A program made the translations under genes and the position numbers. Source: an uncultured Ruminococcus sp. (GTDB taxonomy: Bacteria > Bacillota > Clostridia > Oscillospirales > Acutalibacteraceae). Taken from it: 27,914 nucleotides of DNA. Below the pieces are notes generated by a model. The model searched no databases, was not told the DNA's origin, and saw only the letters and a list, made by a program, of their open reading frames with translations. The stretch lies in assembly GCA_946414115.1 (NCBI GenBank), contig CAMKNF010000007.1, positions 1 through 27,914 of the forward strand, in the 5' to 3' direction. Below are positions 16,092 through 23,308 of the stretch, piece after piece (the stretch's first letter is position 1; each line of letters begins with the position of its first letter).

Positions 16092-16115
16092 AAGACGACG
16101 CCGAAGCGCCGTCTT
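16092..16115 (-). terminator. Terminator of rpmE
   Basis: A 10-bp stem (16092-16101 with 16106-16115), with one G-T pair, closed by a TTCG tetraloop on the minus strand and followed by a T-rich tract ending in six Ts. Confidence 0.9.
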
Positions 16116-16131
16116 AACAATTACATAAAAA

Positions 16132-16335
16132 TTATTTATCCATGCCGAAACGCTTTTTGAATCTGTCAACACGTCCGCCTGTATCAACTAATTTCTGCTT
16201 TCCTGTGAAGAAGGGGTGACATTTTGAACAAACTTCAACACGAATGTCCTTCTTTGTTGAACCTGTTTCAATAACATTACCGCAAGCACAAGTAATTGTT
16301 GTCTGCTCATACTTAGGATGGATATTCTCTTTCAT
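16132..16335 (-). CDS. rpmE: 50S ribosomal protein L31, zinc-binding form
   Basis: A 67-residue L31. It begins MKENIHPKYEQ and keeps four zinc ligands: C16 and C18 in CACGN, and C36 and C39 in VCSKCHPFFTGKQK. This is the zinc-containing type, which is replaced by a Cys-less paralogue in zinc shortage in some Firmicutes. ATG 16335 is chosen over the GTG at 16344 because AGGTG lies at proper distance only for the former. It is a single-gene unit with its own promoter and terminator. Confidence 0.97.
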   Translation of the reverse strand: MKENIHPKYEQTTITCACGNVIETGSTKKDIRVEVCSKCHPFFTGKQKLVDTGGRVDRFKKRFGMDK

Positions 16336-16373
16336 TATTTTCACCTACCTGTCTTTGCACAATTAACAGAGTT

Positions 16374-16402
16374 ATTATACTACATAACTTTACAAATTGC
16401 AA
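16374..16402 (-). promoter_or_regulatory. Promoter of rpmE
   Basis: On the minus strand TTGCAA (16397-16402), a 17-base spacer and a perfect TATAAT (16374-16379), giving a leader of about 32 bases. Confidence 0.85.
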
Positions 16403-16415
16403 GTGTTTTTTAAAT

Positions 16416-17213
16416 TTATTCCTGATTTTTTTGCAAAGAAACATACTCCGAGTATTCTTCAAGGCACATATTGAATGAACGCATCTTCTTTGCGTTTTCA
16501 ATTCCGACATAACGATAGAGCGTTTTGTTTTCGCTAATCTTGGTTACATCTTCCTTATCCTTCGGGTACCGCTGAACAAAGCCGTAGTTGATACATTCAC
16601 GCTCAATGAACGCCAAGGTCTTTTTATTTGACACATCAAATCCGATAAGAAGTCCCGTCTGCGCTTCACTGCATCCGCCCTTTGGCACAAGCTTTTGTGC
16701 CGCCGCCTGTGCTCTCACTTCGGTATATTCGGGATTTGAGAGGAACTCGGAAAGCTTTTCATTGTATAACTTTTCCTGCTCGTCAAAGGAAACGTAAGAT
16801 GAAACAAGCTTGATTTCAACGCCCAACTCCTTTGCTTTGTTGCAGAAATTCTGAAGATTATTTTCCGCAAGAGAATTAACTTTAAAATTGCCGTAGCTTT
16901 TAAGCTTTGGCACATAGTCGGCAGGAAGAGGATTGGCGGTGTTTACAACACGCAAAAGCTCCTCACGCTGCTCCTGTTCAATCTGTCGTACCGATTTTGT
17001 ATCACCCTTATCGGCAAAAGCATTGTAGGCAAAGTAACCGCCGACTGACAGTCCTGCTACAAGAATTACGGCTGTTACTGCTATAACAATTCGCCGTTTT
17101 GCAGTTGAAAATGGGAGTATTCTGCCTGTTTTTTCGGCTTTTGCCGCCTGACGTCTGCGCCGTTTGGAATCACGGTAGCGTTTTTTATCATACGGTGTAA
17201 GTCCGTAGGACAT
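16416..17213 (-). CDS. VanY-like D,D-carboxypeptidase homologue lacking the zinc site (pseudopeptidase)
   Basis: A 265-residue membrane-anchored protein: a highly basic cytosolic start (RDSKRRRRQAAKAEKTGR), one helix (about 41-64), then an extracellular domain. The domain follows the VanY/DacB-type pattern: VNTANPLPADYVPKL, SSYVSFDEQEKLYNEKL and YGFVQRYPKDKEDVT. The expected zinc motif SEHQTGLAID reads SEAQTGLLIG, so the His ligand is Ala184 and the Asp ligand is Gly191. The expected EPWHFRYVG reads NKTLYRYVG, so the catalytic Glu is Asn229 and the second His is Leu232. The reading frame is intact with AGGTGAA before the ATG, so this looks like a maintained non-catalytic protein, perhaps peptidoglycan-binding, rather than a decaying gene. 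Confidence 0.85.
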   Translation of the reverse strand: MSYGLTPYDKKRYRDSKRRRRQAAKAEKTGRILPFSTAKRRIVIAVTAVILVAGLSVGGYFAYNAFADKGDTKSVRQIEQEQREELLRVVNTANPLPADYVPKLKSYGNFKVNSLAENNLQNFCNKAKELGVEIKLVSSYVSFDEQEKLYNEKLSEFLSNPEYTEVRAQAAAQKLVPKGGCSEAQTGLLIGFDVSNKKTLAFIERECINYGFVQRYPKDKEDVTKISENKTLYRYVGIENAKKMRSFNMCLEEYSEYVSLQKNQE

Positions 17214-17227
17214 ATTTCACCTGCTTT

Positions 17228-17413
17228 TCAGTTCGTTATATAAATTGGTGGTAAGCTAAACGTCGGTATCTCGGGAGTCTTACAATTTTCTATGTCTTAC
17301 GTAGGAATCCCTTTTACTTCATCTGTTATGCTATCTATCGGTCGGGCACCGCTTTATCCATATAAACCGACTTTTATTCTCGATTTGCCTGCAGGGGCAC
17401 CCTGCCGAATTAA
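17228..17413. repeat. Possible dispersed structured element between thrS and the VanY-like gene
   Basis: About 190 bases without a gene. On the minus strand they begin with GCAGGG-TGC-CCCTGC just after the thrS stop, then a nested hairpin GTCGG ... CCGAC enclosing TTTAT-ATGG-ATAAA, then two GTAAGAC segments. No T run follows, so it is not an ordinary terminator. The organised structure suggests a repeated element, but one copy only is visible. Confidence 0.35.
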
Positions 17414-17414
17414 A

Positions 17415-19358
17415 TTACTTTATTGCCTTTGTGTTGATTTCTTCAACAGCCATTTCGATAAACTGCTCAAGCTTCATTGCGCCGAGGTCGCCTTCTTTTC
17501 TGTGGCGAACAGAAACAGTCTGCGCCTCAATATCCTTATCGCCGATTATGAACATATAAGGAACCTTTTCAAGCTGTGCTTCACGAATTTTGTAGCCGAT
17601 TTTCTCGCTTCTGCCGTCAACCTCAACACGCATACCCTTTTCTTCAAGAGCCTTTTTAATTTCATAAACGTAGTCAAGGTGTCTGTCAGCAACAGCGAGC
17701 AGCTTAACCTGAACGGGTGCAAGCCACATTGGGAACGCACCTGCGTACTTTTCAATGAGGAGTGCAAGAGTTCTCTCGTAACAGCCGATTGAAGTTCTGT
17801 GAATAATGCAGGGAATTTTCTTTGTGCCGTCCTTATCAACGTACTCCATACCGAATTTCTCGGCGAGCATCTGGTCAATCTGAATTGTGATGAGCGTATC
17901 TTCCTTGCCGTAAACATTTTTAATCTGAATGTCGAGCTTAGGTCCGTAGAAAGCCGCCTCGCCTACACCTACCGAGTAAGGAATTTCAAGGTGCTCAAGG
18001 ATTTTCTGCATCATATTCTGCGCTTCATCCCACTGTTCAGCTGTACCGATGTACTTTTCTGTATCGTTTGGATCCCACTTTGAAAAACGGTATGACACAT
18101 CGTCATAAAGTCCAAGGGTTTTTAGCATATAGATTGCAAGCTCAAGACAGCTCTTGAACTCGCTCTCAAGCTGTTCGGGAGTACACATAAGGTGTCCTTC
18201 GGAGATTGTGAACTGTCTTACTCTGATAAGTCCGTGCATCTCACCGCTTGCCTCGTTACGGAAAAGCGTTGAGGTTTCGTTGTAGCGGAGCGGAAGGTCA
18301 CGGTAGGAACGCTGACGGTTAAGATAAGCCTGATACTGGAACGGACATGTCATCGGGCGAAGTGCAAAAACCTCGTCGTCCTTTTCGGGGTCGCCGAGAA
18401 CGAACATACCGTCCAGATAGTGATCCCAGTGACCGCTGATTTTGTAGAGGTCGCTCTTTGCCATATACGGAGTTTTTGTGAGCTGCCAACCTCTCTTCTG
18501 CTCCTCGTCCTCAACGAAACGCTGTAAAAGCTGAATAATTCTTGCGCCCTTCGGAAGAAGAATGGGAAGTCCCTGTCCGATTACCTCTGAAGTTGTGAAA
18601 AGCTCAAGCTCACGTCCGAGCTTGTTGTGGTCACGGCTCTTTGCCTCGGAAAGCATTTTGAGGTGCTCTTCGAGCATTGAAGCCTTCGGGAATGCAACGC
18701 CGTAAACTCGGCAAAGCTGTGCGTTGTTAGCGTCGCCTCTCCAGTAGGCACCTGTGCAGTTTGTAAGTTCAATCGCCTTGATTACGGAAACGTTCATAAG
18801 ATGAGGACCTGCGCAGAGGTCTGTGAAGTCGTCCTGCTTATAGAATGTGATGTTTTCGCCCTTATCGGAATGTTCCTTTGCAAGCTCTACCTTGTAAGGC
18901 TCGTTCATCTCTTCAAGCTTTGCAACGGCATCCTCGGGTGAAAGCTCGAAGCGTTCAAGCTCAACGCCCGACTTAATGATTTTCTTCATTTCAGCCTTGA
19001 TTTTTTCAAGGTCATCAGCTGAAAAAGGCTTTTCAACATCAAAGTCATAGTAGAATCCGCTGTCAACAGCAGGGCCGATTGCACACTTTGCGTTCGGATA
19101 AAGTCTTTTTACAGCCTGTGCAAGCACGTGAGAAGCTGTGTGCCAGAACGCCTTTTTACCGTCCGGGTCGTCAAATGTTAGAAGCTCAAGCTTGCAGTCG
19201 TCTGTAAGCTCGGTGCGTAAATCTACAACCTCTCCGTCAACTCTTGCACAGCAGACTGATTTGTAAAGTCCTGCGCCGATTGATTTTGCAATTTCAGCAG
19301 GAGTAATATTGCTGTCAAATTCCTTGACTACTCCGCCTTTAAGTTCAACATTAATCAT
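17415..19358 (-). CDS. thrS: Threonine-tRNA ligase
   Basis: A 647-residue class II synthetase that charges tRNA-Thr, full length. Domains in order: TGS (about 1-62), editing domain with HTASH (H73, H77) and the distal DLCAGPH motif, catalytic core with MTCPFQYQAYL, motif 2 LFRNEASGEMHGLIRVRQF, motif 3 TSIGCYERTLALLIEKYAG, and an anticodon-binding domain from about 545. The editing residues are intact, so Ser-tRNA-Thr clearance is expected. AAGGAG precedes the ATG. Expression is controlled by the T-box directly upstream. No clear terminator follows before the next gene. Confidence 0.98.
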   Translation of the reverse strand: MINVELKGGVVKEFDSNITPAEIAKSIGAGLYKSVCCARVDGEVVDLRTELTDDCKLELLTFDDPDGKKAFWHTASHVLAQAVKRLYPNAKCAIGPAVDSGFYYDFDVEKPFSADDLEKIKAEMKKIIKSGVELERFELSPEDAVAKLEEMNEPYKVELAKEHSDKGENITFYKQDDFTDLCAGPHLMNVSVIKAIELTNCTGAYWRGDANNAQLCRVYGVAFPKASMLEEHLKMLSEAKSRDHNKLGRELELFTTSEVIGQGLPILLPKGARIIQLLQRFVEDEEQKRGWQLTKTPYMAKSDLYKISGHWDHYLDGMFVLGDPEKDDEVFALRPMTCPFQYQAYLNRQRSYRDLPLRYNETSTLFRNEASGEMHGLIRVRQFTISEGHLMCTPEQLESEFKSCLELAIYMLKTLGLYDDVSYRFSKWDPNDTEKYIGTAEQWDEAQNMMQKILEHLEIPYSVGVGEAAFYGPKLDIQIKNVYGKEDTLITIQIDQMLAEKFGMEYVDKDGTKKIPCIIHRTSIGCYERTLALLIEKYAGAFPMWLAPVQVKLLAVADRHLDYVYEIKKALEEKGMRVEVDGRSEKIGYKIREAQLEKVPYMFIIGDKDIEAQTVSVRHRKEGDLGAMKLEQFIEMAVEEINTKAIK

Positions 19359-19399
19359 TTTTATTCTCCTTATCTATAAAATATTATTTGATTAATAAA

Positions 19400-19632
19400 A
19401 CAAAAAATCCCAATATTCCAAAAAGGAATATTGGGACGAAGTTACTCGTGGTTCCACCCGCATTCGGCAATAAAATTGCCCTCAAAAACTTTAACGCAGT
19501 TATACGCCGCACCATTTCCTGTGCAGTCTCAAAGGTGGTAGAATGTAAGACCAAATACGGATATTTCAGCAAACAATCCGCTCTCTGAAAATGGCGATTT
19601 ACAGACCGTGTCCTTATCATCAATTACTATTT
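19400..19632 (-). ncRNA. T-box riboswitch controlling thrS (threonine specifier)
   Basis: The minus-strand leader contains the AGAGAG motif of stem I, a distal CGGAT/ATCCG stem, a specifier region CTACCACC giving a Thr codon ACC (19537-19539, or the adjacent ACC), and the T-box sequence GGGTGGAACCACG (19447-19459). The competing terminator follows at 19408-19436. Uncharged tRNA-Thr should pair with the specifier and the T-box bulge and allow read-through into thrS. Confidence 0.94.
19408..19436 (-). terminator. Regulated terminator of the thrS T-box
   Basis: A perfect 12-bp stem (19408-19419 with 19425-19436) with a 5-nt loop, followed by a T run on the minus strand. It is the default off-state of the T-box. 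Confidence 0.92.
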
Positions 19633-19638
19633 AAATTT

Positions 19639-19667
19639 ATAATAGCACCGAAAAATCATAATGTCAA
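19639..19667 (-). promoter_or_regulatory. Promoter of the thrS leader
   Basis: On the minus strand a perfect TTGACA (19662-19667), a 17-base spacer and TATTAT (19639-19644). It begins directly after the end of the upstream membrane-protein gene. Confidence 0.78.
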
Positions 19668-19670
19668 CAA

Positions 19671-20975
19671 TTATTTTTTACTGTCAAGCTCCTGTAAAAG
19701 CAGGTCGATGTCGCTTAACTCTTTTTCAGGCTCTTTTTTCGGAGCTGGTTTCGAAACAGGTTTAGGCTCGGATTTCTTAACCTCAACAGGCTTTTCTGCC
19801 TTTGGCTGTGTTTTCTCAACCACTACCGGCTCTTCTGCTTCAATTTCTTCGGATTCAGCAGGAGCTGTCTGCTCGACAACAGGCTCTGATTTTTCTTCGA
19901 AATTGTCGTTGTAGAATACAAGTCTTGAAGATGTTGCCTTTTTCATTTCCTTTTTTGTGAGATACGGAATAGGCTCTTTGTCTTCTCCTGCTCCATATCC
20001 GATTATGAAATCATCAAATTCTGTTACTTTGCGAACATCATCTTCAGTTTCGGTTTTCTCATTATTTTCGTAATCTTTCTTTTCTGCAAAAACAAGCTCA
20101 TCGTAGCCACCCGATTTCACGTAGCTGTTTTCATAGGTATCTTCATCATCAGGCATACCGTCTATAATTTCAATTTCGTCCTTTGTGTAGGAGTTAAAAG
20201 CCATCTCAACAATGAACGAAAGAGCGTAGATTGAGAAAACAATCAACTCTGCGCCAAAGAGTCCCTGCGAAGCAAGAGTACTCTCAATCATAGCAGTAAA
20301 GATTACATAAAGTCCGTATGAAAGCGAGATTGCCACGGCGGGAAGTCCATAGATAAAGCAGGCTTTAACAGGATTTCTGCCCTTTATTCTTGATACAATC
20401 ATAGAATGTGAGAAGTAGTAAAGTGTAATAAAGATATAGCAGAAAAGCGGAGTCATATCACTTGCCGAAATTGACACCTTGGTTGCAACAAGGAACTCGG
20501 AAACAAGCTCTGAACATCCCCATAATGCAGGGAAAATAAAGAGCATTGAAACGCCCGACACAGTTGATTTGCCTGTAAAATGCACCTTTGACATAAGAAC
20601 AAGCGCAATAGCGGCAGGAACTGAAAACGCCGCACAGACTACTGTCATCAGGTAATATTCCGAATCGTTTGTGGTATTTAACAGCGTTGTTATTGACGAT
20701 GCCGCAACCGAAATACCGGCAAGAACTGCAAAGGCACCTGCAACAAAATTCTTTTTCACAGGATAAACAGGCGCAGTCTTTCTGTCAATAATATTGATAA
20801 TTACACACACCAGAAAGAGTGCAAGTGTAACACCGATAACTGCATATGTAATTCCCATTTTGTTCATTCCGAGGAACATTCCGCTGCCGTCAAGACCGAA
20901 AATGCTCATAAGCTTAAGTCCGACAGTTGCAATTGTTGCGAGAATAAAGGGTATAAGCGAATATTTTACCTTCAT
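19671..20975 (-). CDS. Eight-helix membrane protein with long acidic cytosolic tail
   Basis: A 434-residue protein not recognised as a named family. Eight hydrophobic segments fall at about 5-26, 40-63, 76-99, 107-131, 139-164, 171-193, 204-227 and 242-262. The remaining 170 residues are polar: an acidic part (DGMPDDEDTYEN), a Glu-Val-Pro-rich stretch, a Pro-Lys part (KSEPKPVSKPAPKKEPEK) and a terminal ELSDIDLLLQELDSKK that could be a short binding helix. GGAG precedes the ATG, and a good divergent promoter lies upstream. The layout suggests a membrane anchor with a disordered tether for a partner, for example in envelope or division work. That is inference only. Confidence 0.8.
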   Translation of the reverse strand: MKVKYSLIPFILATIATVGLKLMSIFGLDGSGMFLGMNKMGITYAVIGVTLALFLVCVIINIIDRKTAPVYPVKKNFVAGAFAVLAGISVAASSITTLLNTTNDSEYYLMTVVCAAFSVPAAIALVLMSKVHFTGKSTVSGVSMLFIFPALWGCSELVSEFLVATKVSISASDMTPLFCYIFITLYYFSHSMIVSRIKGRNPVKACFIYGLPAVAISLSYGLYVIFTAMIESTLASQGLFGAELIVFSIYALSFIVEMAFNSYTKDEIEIIDGMPDDEDTYENSYVKSGGYDELVFAEKKDYENNEKTETEDDVRKVTEFDDFIIGYGAGEDKEPIPYLTKKEMKKATSSRLVFYNDNFEEKSEPVVEQTAPAESEEIEAEEPVVVEKTQPKAEKPVEVKKSEPKPVSKPAPKKEPEKELSDIDLLLQELDSKK

Positions 20976-21034
20976 ATAATTGCTCCGTTTCTATATACAC
21001 TAAAGTTATTTTAATTTTATTGTGAACATATATT

Positions 21035-21063
21035 ATTTTAAGACAAATATATCATTATGTCAA
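21035..21063 (-). promoter_or_regulatory. Promoter of the eight-helix membrane protein gene
   Basis: On the minus strand a perfect TTGACA (21058-21063), a 17-base spacer and TAAAAT (21035-21040). Its -35 box overlaps the first codons proposed for the divergent SpoIID-like gene. Confidence 0.75.
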
Positions 21064-21758
21064 GAAAAAATAAAACACAATTTACGTATATTAAAATAAA
21101 TTTTTCTGTACGAAATAAAGAGGCGATTAGTATCGGAAAGAAAATTCTTGCCTGTTCCCTGTTGCTTGTATTAATGGCACTGTTGCCTTTTACAGCGGTT
21201 AAGTGTTCAAGCGACACCGACAAAAGCAAAATCAGACTGACAAGCAGTACCGGCAAATCAATAAATGACACAAAAAGCAATGATAATAATGAAATACTCG
21301 TCGGGCTGACAGCGGCACTTTGCAATGAAAATTTCAGCGATGAAGCGATAAAGGCAATTGCAATTCTAATCAATACCGACTACGAGGTAAATCCCGACTA
21401 TTTTGATTTAGAAAATAAAGACGTTTATTTATCGAAAGATACACTTGATAATTCTGATAAAGAATATTATTCAAAGGTGGAGAGGATTGTAAATTCAACG
21501 CAGAGGAAATCCCTGACTGTACATAATGAAAAATTCTTTATCCCCTATTCTCAAAGCTCCTGCGGATATACGCTTGACAGTACGGACTGCGAGTACATAA
21601 CGTCGGTTGCGTCCCCTTGGGATAGCTTTTCAAAGAGCTATGACGAAAGCAGTGAATGTATCGGCGTGAGCATTGACGGAATAAATTATCTTTGCAAAAA
21701 CGGTGCAAATGCAGAGCAGGCACTGAAATGGTATCTTCCGGATTTTGAAATTAAATAA
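21057..21758 (+). CDS. SpoIID/LytB-domain protein, divergent and probably inactive
   Basis: A 233-residue protein: a basic start, one membrane helix (about 30-47), then a SpoIID-like domain. The family includes SpoIID, the lytic transglycosylase of engulfment during sporulation. Family-like segments are ILVGLTAALCNENFSDEAIK, YITSVASPWDSF and GINYLCKNGANAEQALKWYL at the end. Members usually read VAAEMP, with the Glu as catalyst, in the first block. Here the aligned position is Leu88, though Glu91 lies close by. The central domain is also shorter than in SpoIID itself. No ribosome binding site is seen at ATG 21057, so the start is uncertain. It lies 92 bases before cotJA on the same strand, which fits a sporulation context. 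Confidence 0.7.
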   Translation: MSRKNKTQFTYIKINFSVRNKEAISIGKKILACSLLLVLMALLPFTAVKCSSDTDKSKIRLTSSTGKSINDTKSNDNNEILVGLTAALCNENFSDEAIKAIAILINTDYEVNPDYFDLENKDVYLSKDTLDNSDKEYYSKVERIVNSTQRKSLTVHNEKFFIPYSQSSCGYTLDSTDCEYITSVASPWDSFSKSYDESSECIGVSIDGINYLCKNGANAEQALKWYLPDFEIK

Positions 21759-21793
21759 CAAGAAAAGCCCGTACTGCATATTATGTAACGAGA

Positions 21794-21819
21794 TAATACC
21801 GACCTTGAAATGGGTATTA
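21794..21819. promoter_or_regulatory. Inverted repeat upstream of cotJA
   Basis: TAATACC (21794-21800) and GGTATTA (21813-21819) form a 7-bp inverted repeat with a 12-base gap, about 32 bases before the cotJA start. It may be a regulator site. A sporulation sigma promoter is expected here but could not be placed with confidence. Confidence 0.35.
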
Positions 21820-21850
21820 CACTCATAAATTACAAAAAAGGAGAATGGAA

Positions 21851-22051
21851 ATGGAATTGACCGAAATTATAAAAGAACAGTACGGACTTTCAAGATTTCC
21901 GGAAAAGACTTCTGAAGCAATGGCATACGTTCCGTTTCAGCCCGACAACGCACCTACCTATTCGCCTATGCAGGGATTTGCGTCGGGAACTATGTATCCA
22001 ACGCTGAACAAACCGTTCTACGGCAGTAAGTGTGGTGCTCACAGTGACTGA
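21851..22051 (+). CDS. cotJA: Spore coat-associated protein CotJA
   Basis: A 66-residue CotJA. The C-terminal half carries the family core YVPFQPDNAPTYSPMQGFAS, then GTMYPTLNKPFYG. It is made in the mother cell and needed, with CotJC, for a minor coat layer in Bacillus. ATG 21851 is preferred because AAAGGAG lies 7 bases upstream; the ATG at 21845 would be too close. First gene of cotJABC, overlapping cotJB by 8 bases. Confidence 0.93.
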   Translation: MELTEIIKEQYGLSRFPEKTSEAMAYVPFQPDNAPTYSPMQGFASGTMYPTLNKPFYGSKCGAHSD

Positions 22052-22298
22052 ACGAGAAATATTGCTCAAAAAAATATCGACCTATCAGTTTGCGGCGCTT
22101 GACCTACAGCTTTTCCTTGACACTCACCCACACGACAGGAAAACGCTTGAAAAGATGAAGGAGTACAAAGCACTGGCACAGCCGCTGATTGCAGAATACG
22201 AAGAAAAATTTGGTCCGCTGACAAAAAGTATGACAAGCTCAAATCACTGGCACTGGATAATGGGACCGTGGCCATGGGAAAACGAGGAGGACTGCTGA
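22044..22298 (+). CDS. cotJB: Spore coat protein CotJB
   Basis: An 84-residue CotJB. It begins with the family pattern TEREILLKKISTYQFAALDL and LFLDTHPHD, and ends HWIMGPWPWENEEDC, where the Trp-rich PWPWE motif is diagnostic. The GTG at 22044 is chosen because it matches the usual family start (MTDRE-type). It overlaps the end of cotJA, implying coupled translation. An upstream GTG at 22032 is the alternative. The stop overlaps the cotJC start as TGATG. Confidence 0.92.
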   Translation: MTEREILLKKISTYQFAALDLQLFLDTHPHDRKTLEKMKEYKALAQPLIAEYEEKFGPLTKSMTSSNHWHWIMGPWPWENEEDC

Positions 22299-22924
22299 TG
22301 TTTGTATATGAAAAGAAACTGCAATACCCCGTAAATATCAAGCAAACAAATCCAAAGCTTGCTAAAATTATAATAACTCAATATGGCGGTCCTGACGGAG
22401 AATTGGGAGCTTCACTTCGATATTTAAGTCAGAGATTTACTATGCCGCTGCCCGAGCTTAAGGGCACATTGACTGATATAGGTACCGAGGAGCTGGGGCA
22501 TCTTGAGATGATCGGCGCTATTGTTTATCAGCTTACAAAGGGGCTTACAGAAAAGGAAATCAAGGAAGCAGGGTTTGAGGACTACTTTGTTGACCACACA
22601 ACAGGAATTTATCCGCAGAGTGCGGCAGGCACTCCCTACACTGCCGCTTCTATGCAGGTCAAGGGTGACGCAATAACCGACTTGCACGAGAATATGGCGG
22701 CGGAGCAGAAGGCTCGCTCGACCTACGACAATATTCTGCGTTTCTGCGACGACTACGACGTCAAGGACGCTATACGCTTTTTGCGTGAGCGTGAGGTTGT
22801 TCACTATCAGCGTTTCGGCGAAAATCTGCGTTTGCTTACCGACAAGCTCGACGAAAAGAACTTCTATGCTTTCAACCCTGAATTTGATAAGAAATGCTTT
22901 AAAAACTGTATGAAGAAAAAATAA
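22298..22924 (+). CDS. cotJC: CotJC, manganese-catalase-type spore coat protein
   Basis: A 208-residue ferritin-like protein of the manganese catalase family, probably removing hydrogen peroxide at the spore surface. All five metal ligands are visible: Glu35 in DGELGAS, Glu65 and His68 in EELGHLEM, Glu136 in AAEQKAR and His169 in REVVHYQRF, so activity is likely retained. ATG 22298 follows GAGGAGG and overlaps the cotJB stop. The longer reading from 22268 lies inside cotJB and is rejected. It is shorter than soluble Mn catalases because it lacks their C-terminal extension, as is normal for CotJC. Confidence 0.96.
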   Translation: MFVYEKKLQYPVNIKQTNPKLAKIIITQYGGPDGELGASLRYLSQRFTMPLPELKGTLTDIGTEELGHLEMIGAIVYQLTKGLTEKEIKEAGFEDYFVDHTTGIYPQSAAGTPYTAASMQVKGDAITDLHENMAAEQKARSTYDNILRFCDDYDVKDAIRFLREREVVHYQRFGENLRLLTDKLDEKNFYAFNPEFDKKCFKNCMKKK

Positions 22925-22943
22925 AAATTATATGTGAATTTTT

Positions 22944-22975
22944 CAAGGCAATATCGCATAATGCGGTTTGCCTTG
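22944..22975 (+). terminator. Terminator of cotJABC
   Basis: An outer 8-bp stem (22944-22951 with 22968-22975) encloses a small CGCA/TGCG hairpin and is followed by five Ts. Confidence 0.85.
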
Positions 22976-23007
22976 TTTTTATTCATAAAATTAATCATAT
23001 ATGTATT

Positions 23008-23193
23008 CTATGGAATGGTATTTACTGAATTTTCAACAAGGCGAAGCATACCTGCCTCACTTTCCAAAAATGTATTACGCATTTTTTCTATTTTTAACTT
23101 CTGAATAACATCGGCGGGCAAATCGAGTGGAAAAGTTGATTTGCGAGCCGAGTGCCTCGGCAAATTATCGTTTATCTCATTTTTAACGCTCAT
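23008..23193 (-). CDS. Doubtful 61-residue ORF
   Basis: A 61-codon reading frame in an otherwise empty 380-base stretch between the cotJABC terminator and the first zinc-ribbon gene. The product is charged and mostly helical (DLPADVIQKLKIEKMRNTFL). No ribosome binding site or clear promoter is seen before its ATG and no family is recognised. It may be a remnant of a larger gene or a chance frame. Confidence 0.3.
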   Translation of the reverse strand: MSVKNEINDNLPRHSARKSTFPLDLPADVIQKLKIEKMRNTFLESEAGMLRLVENSVNTIP

Positions 23194-23234
23194 TTACGTT
23201 TACAGACTTTTTTGGAAAAAACTTCTCTGACTGT

Positions 23235-23243
23235 TGCTATAAT
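23235..23243 (+). promoter_or_regulatory. Extended -10 promoter of the zinc-ribbon operon
   Basis: TGC followed by a perfect TATAAT (23238-23243) forms an extended -10. No good -35 is seen 17 bases upstream. A leader of about 60 bases would run to the ATG at 23309. Confidence 0.55.
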
Positions 23244-23308
23244 AATTTCATCGACAGGGAAAAAAGTCGAAATAAAAATTAAATTTATATTTTGAAAGGA
23301 AAATCATT

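Noticed and set aside
17292..17792. A 166-codon plus-strand frame from the spacer into thrS
   Set aside because: Most of it is antisense to the anticodon-binding domain of thrS. The rest covers the structured spacer and shows no ribosome binding site.
21759..21850. Possible sporulation sigma promoter before cotJA (CATAAATTA)
   Set aside because: The -10 resembles SigK or SigE sites, but no matching -35 lies at the required distance for either.
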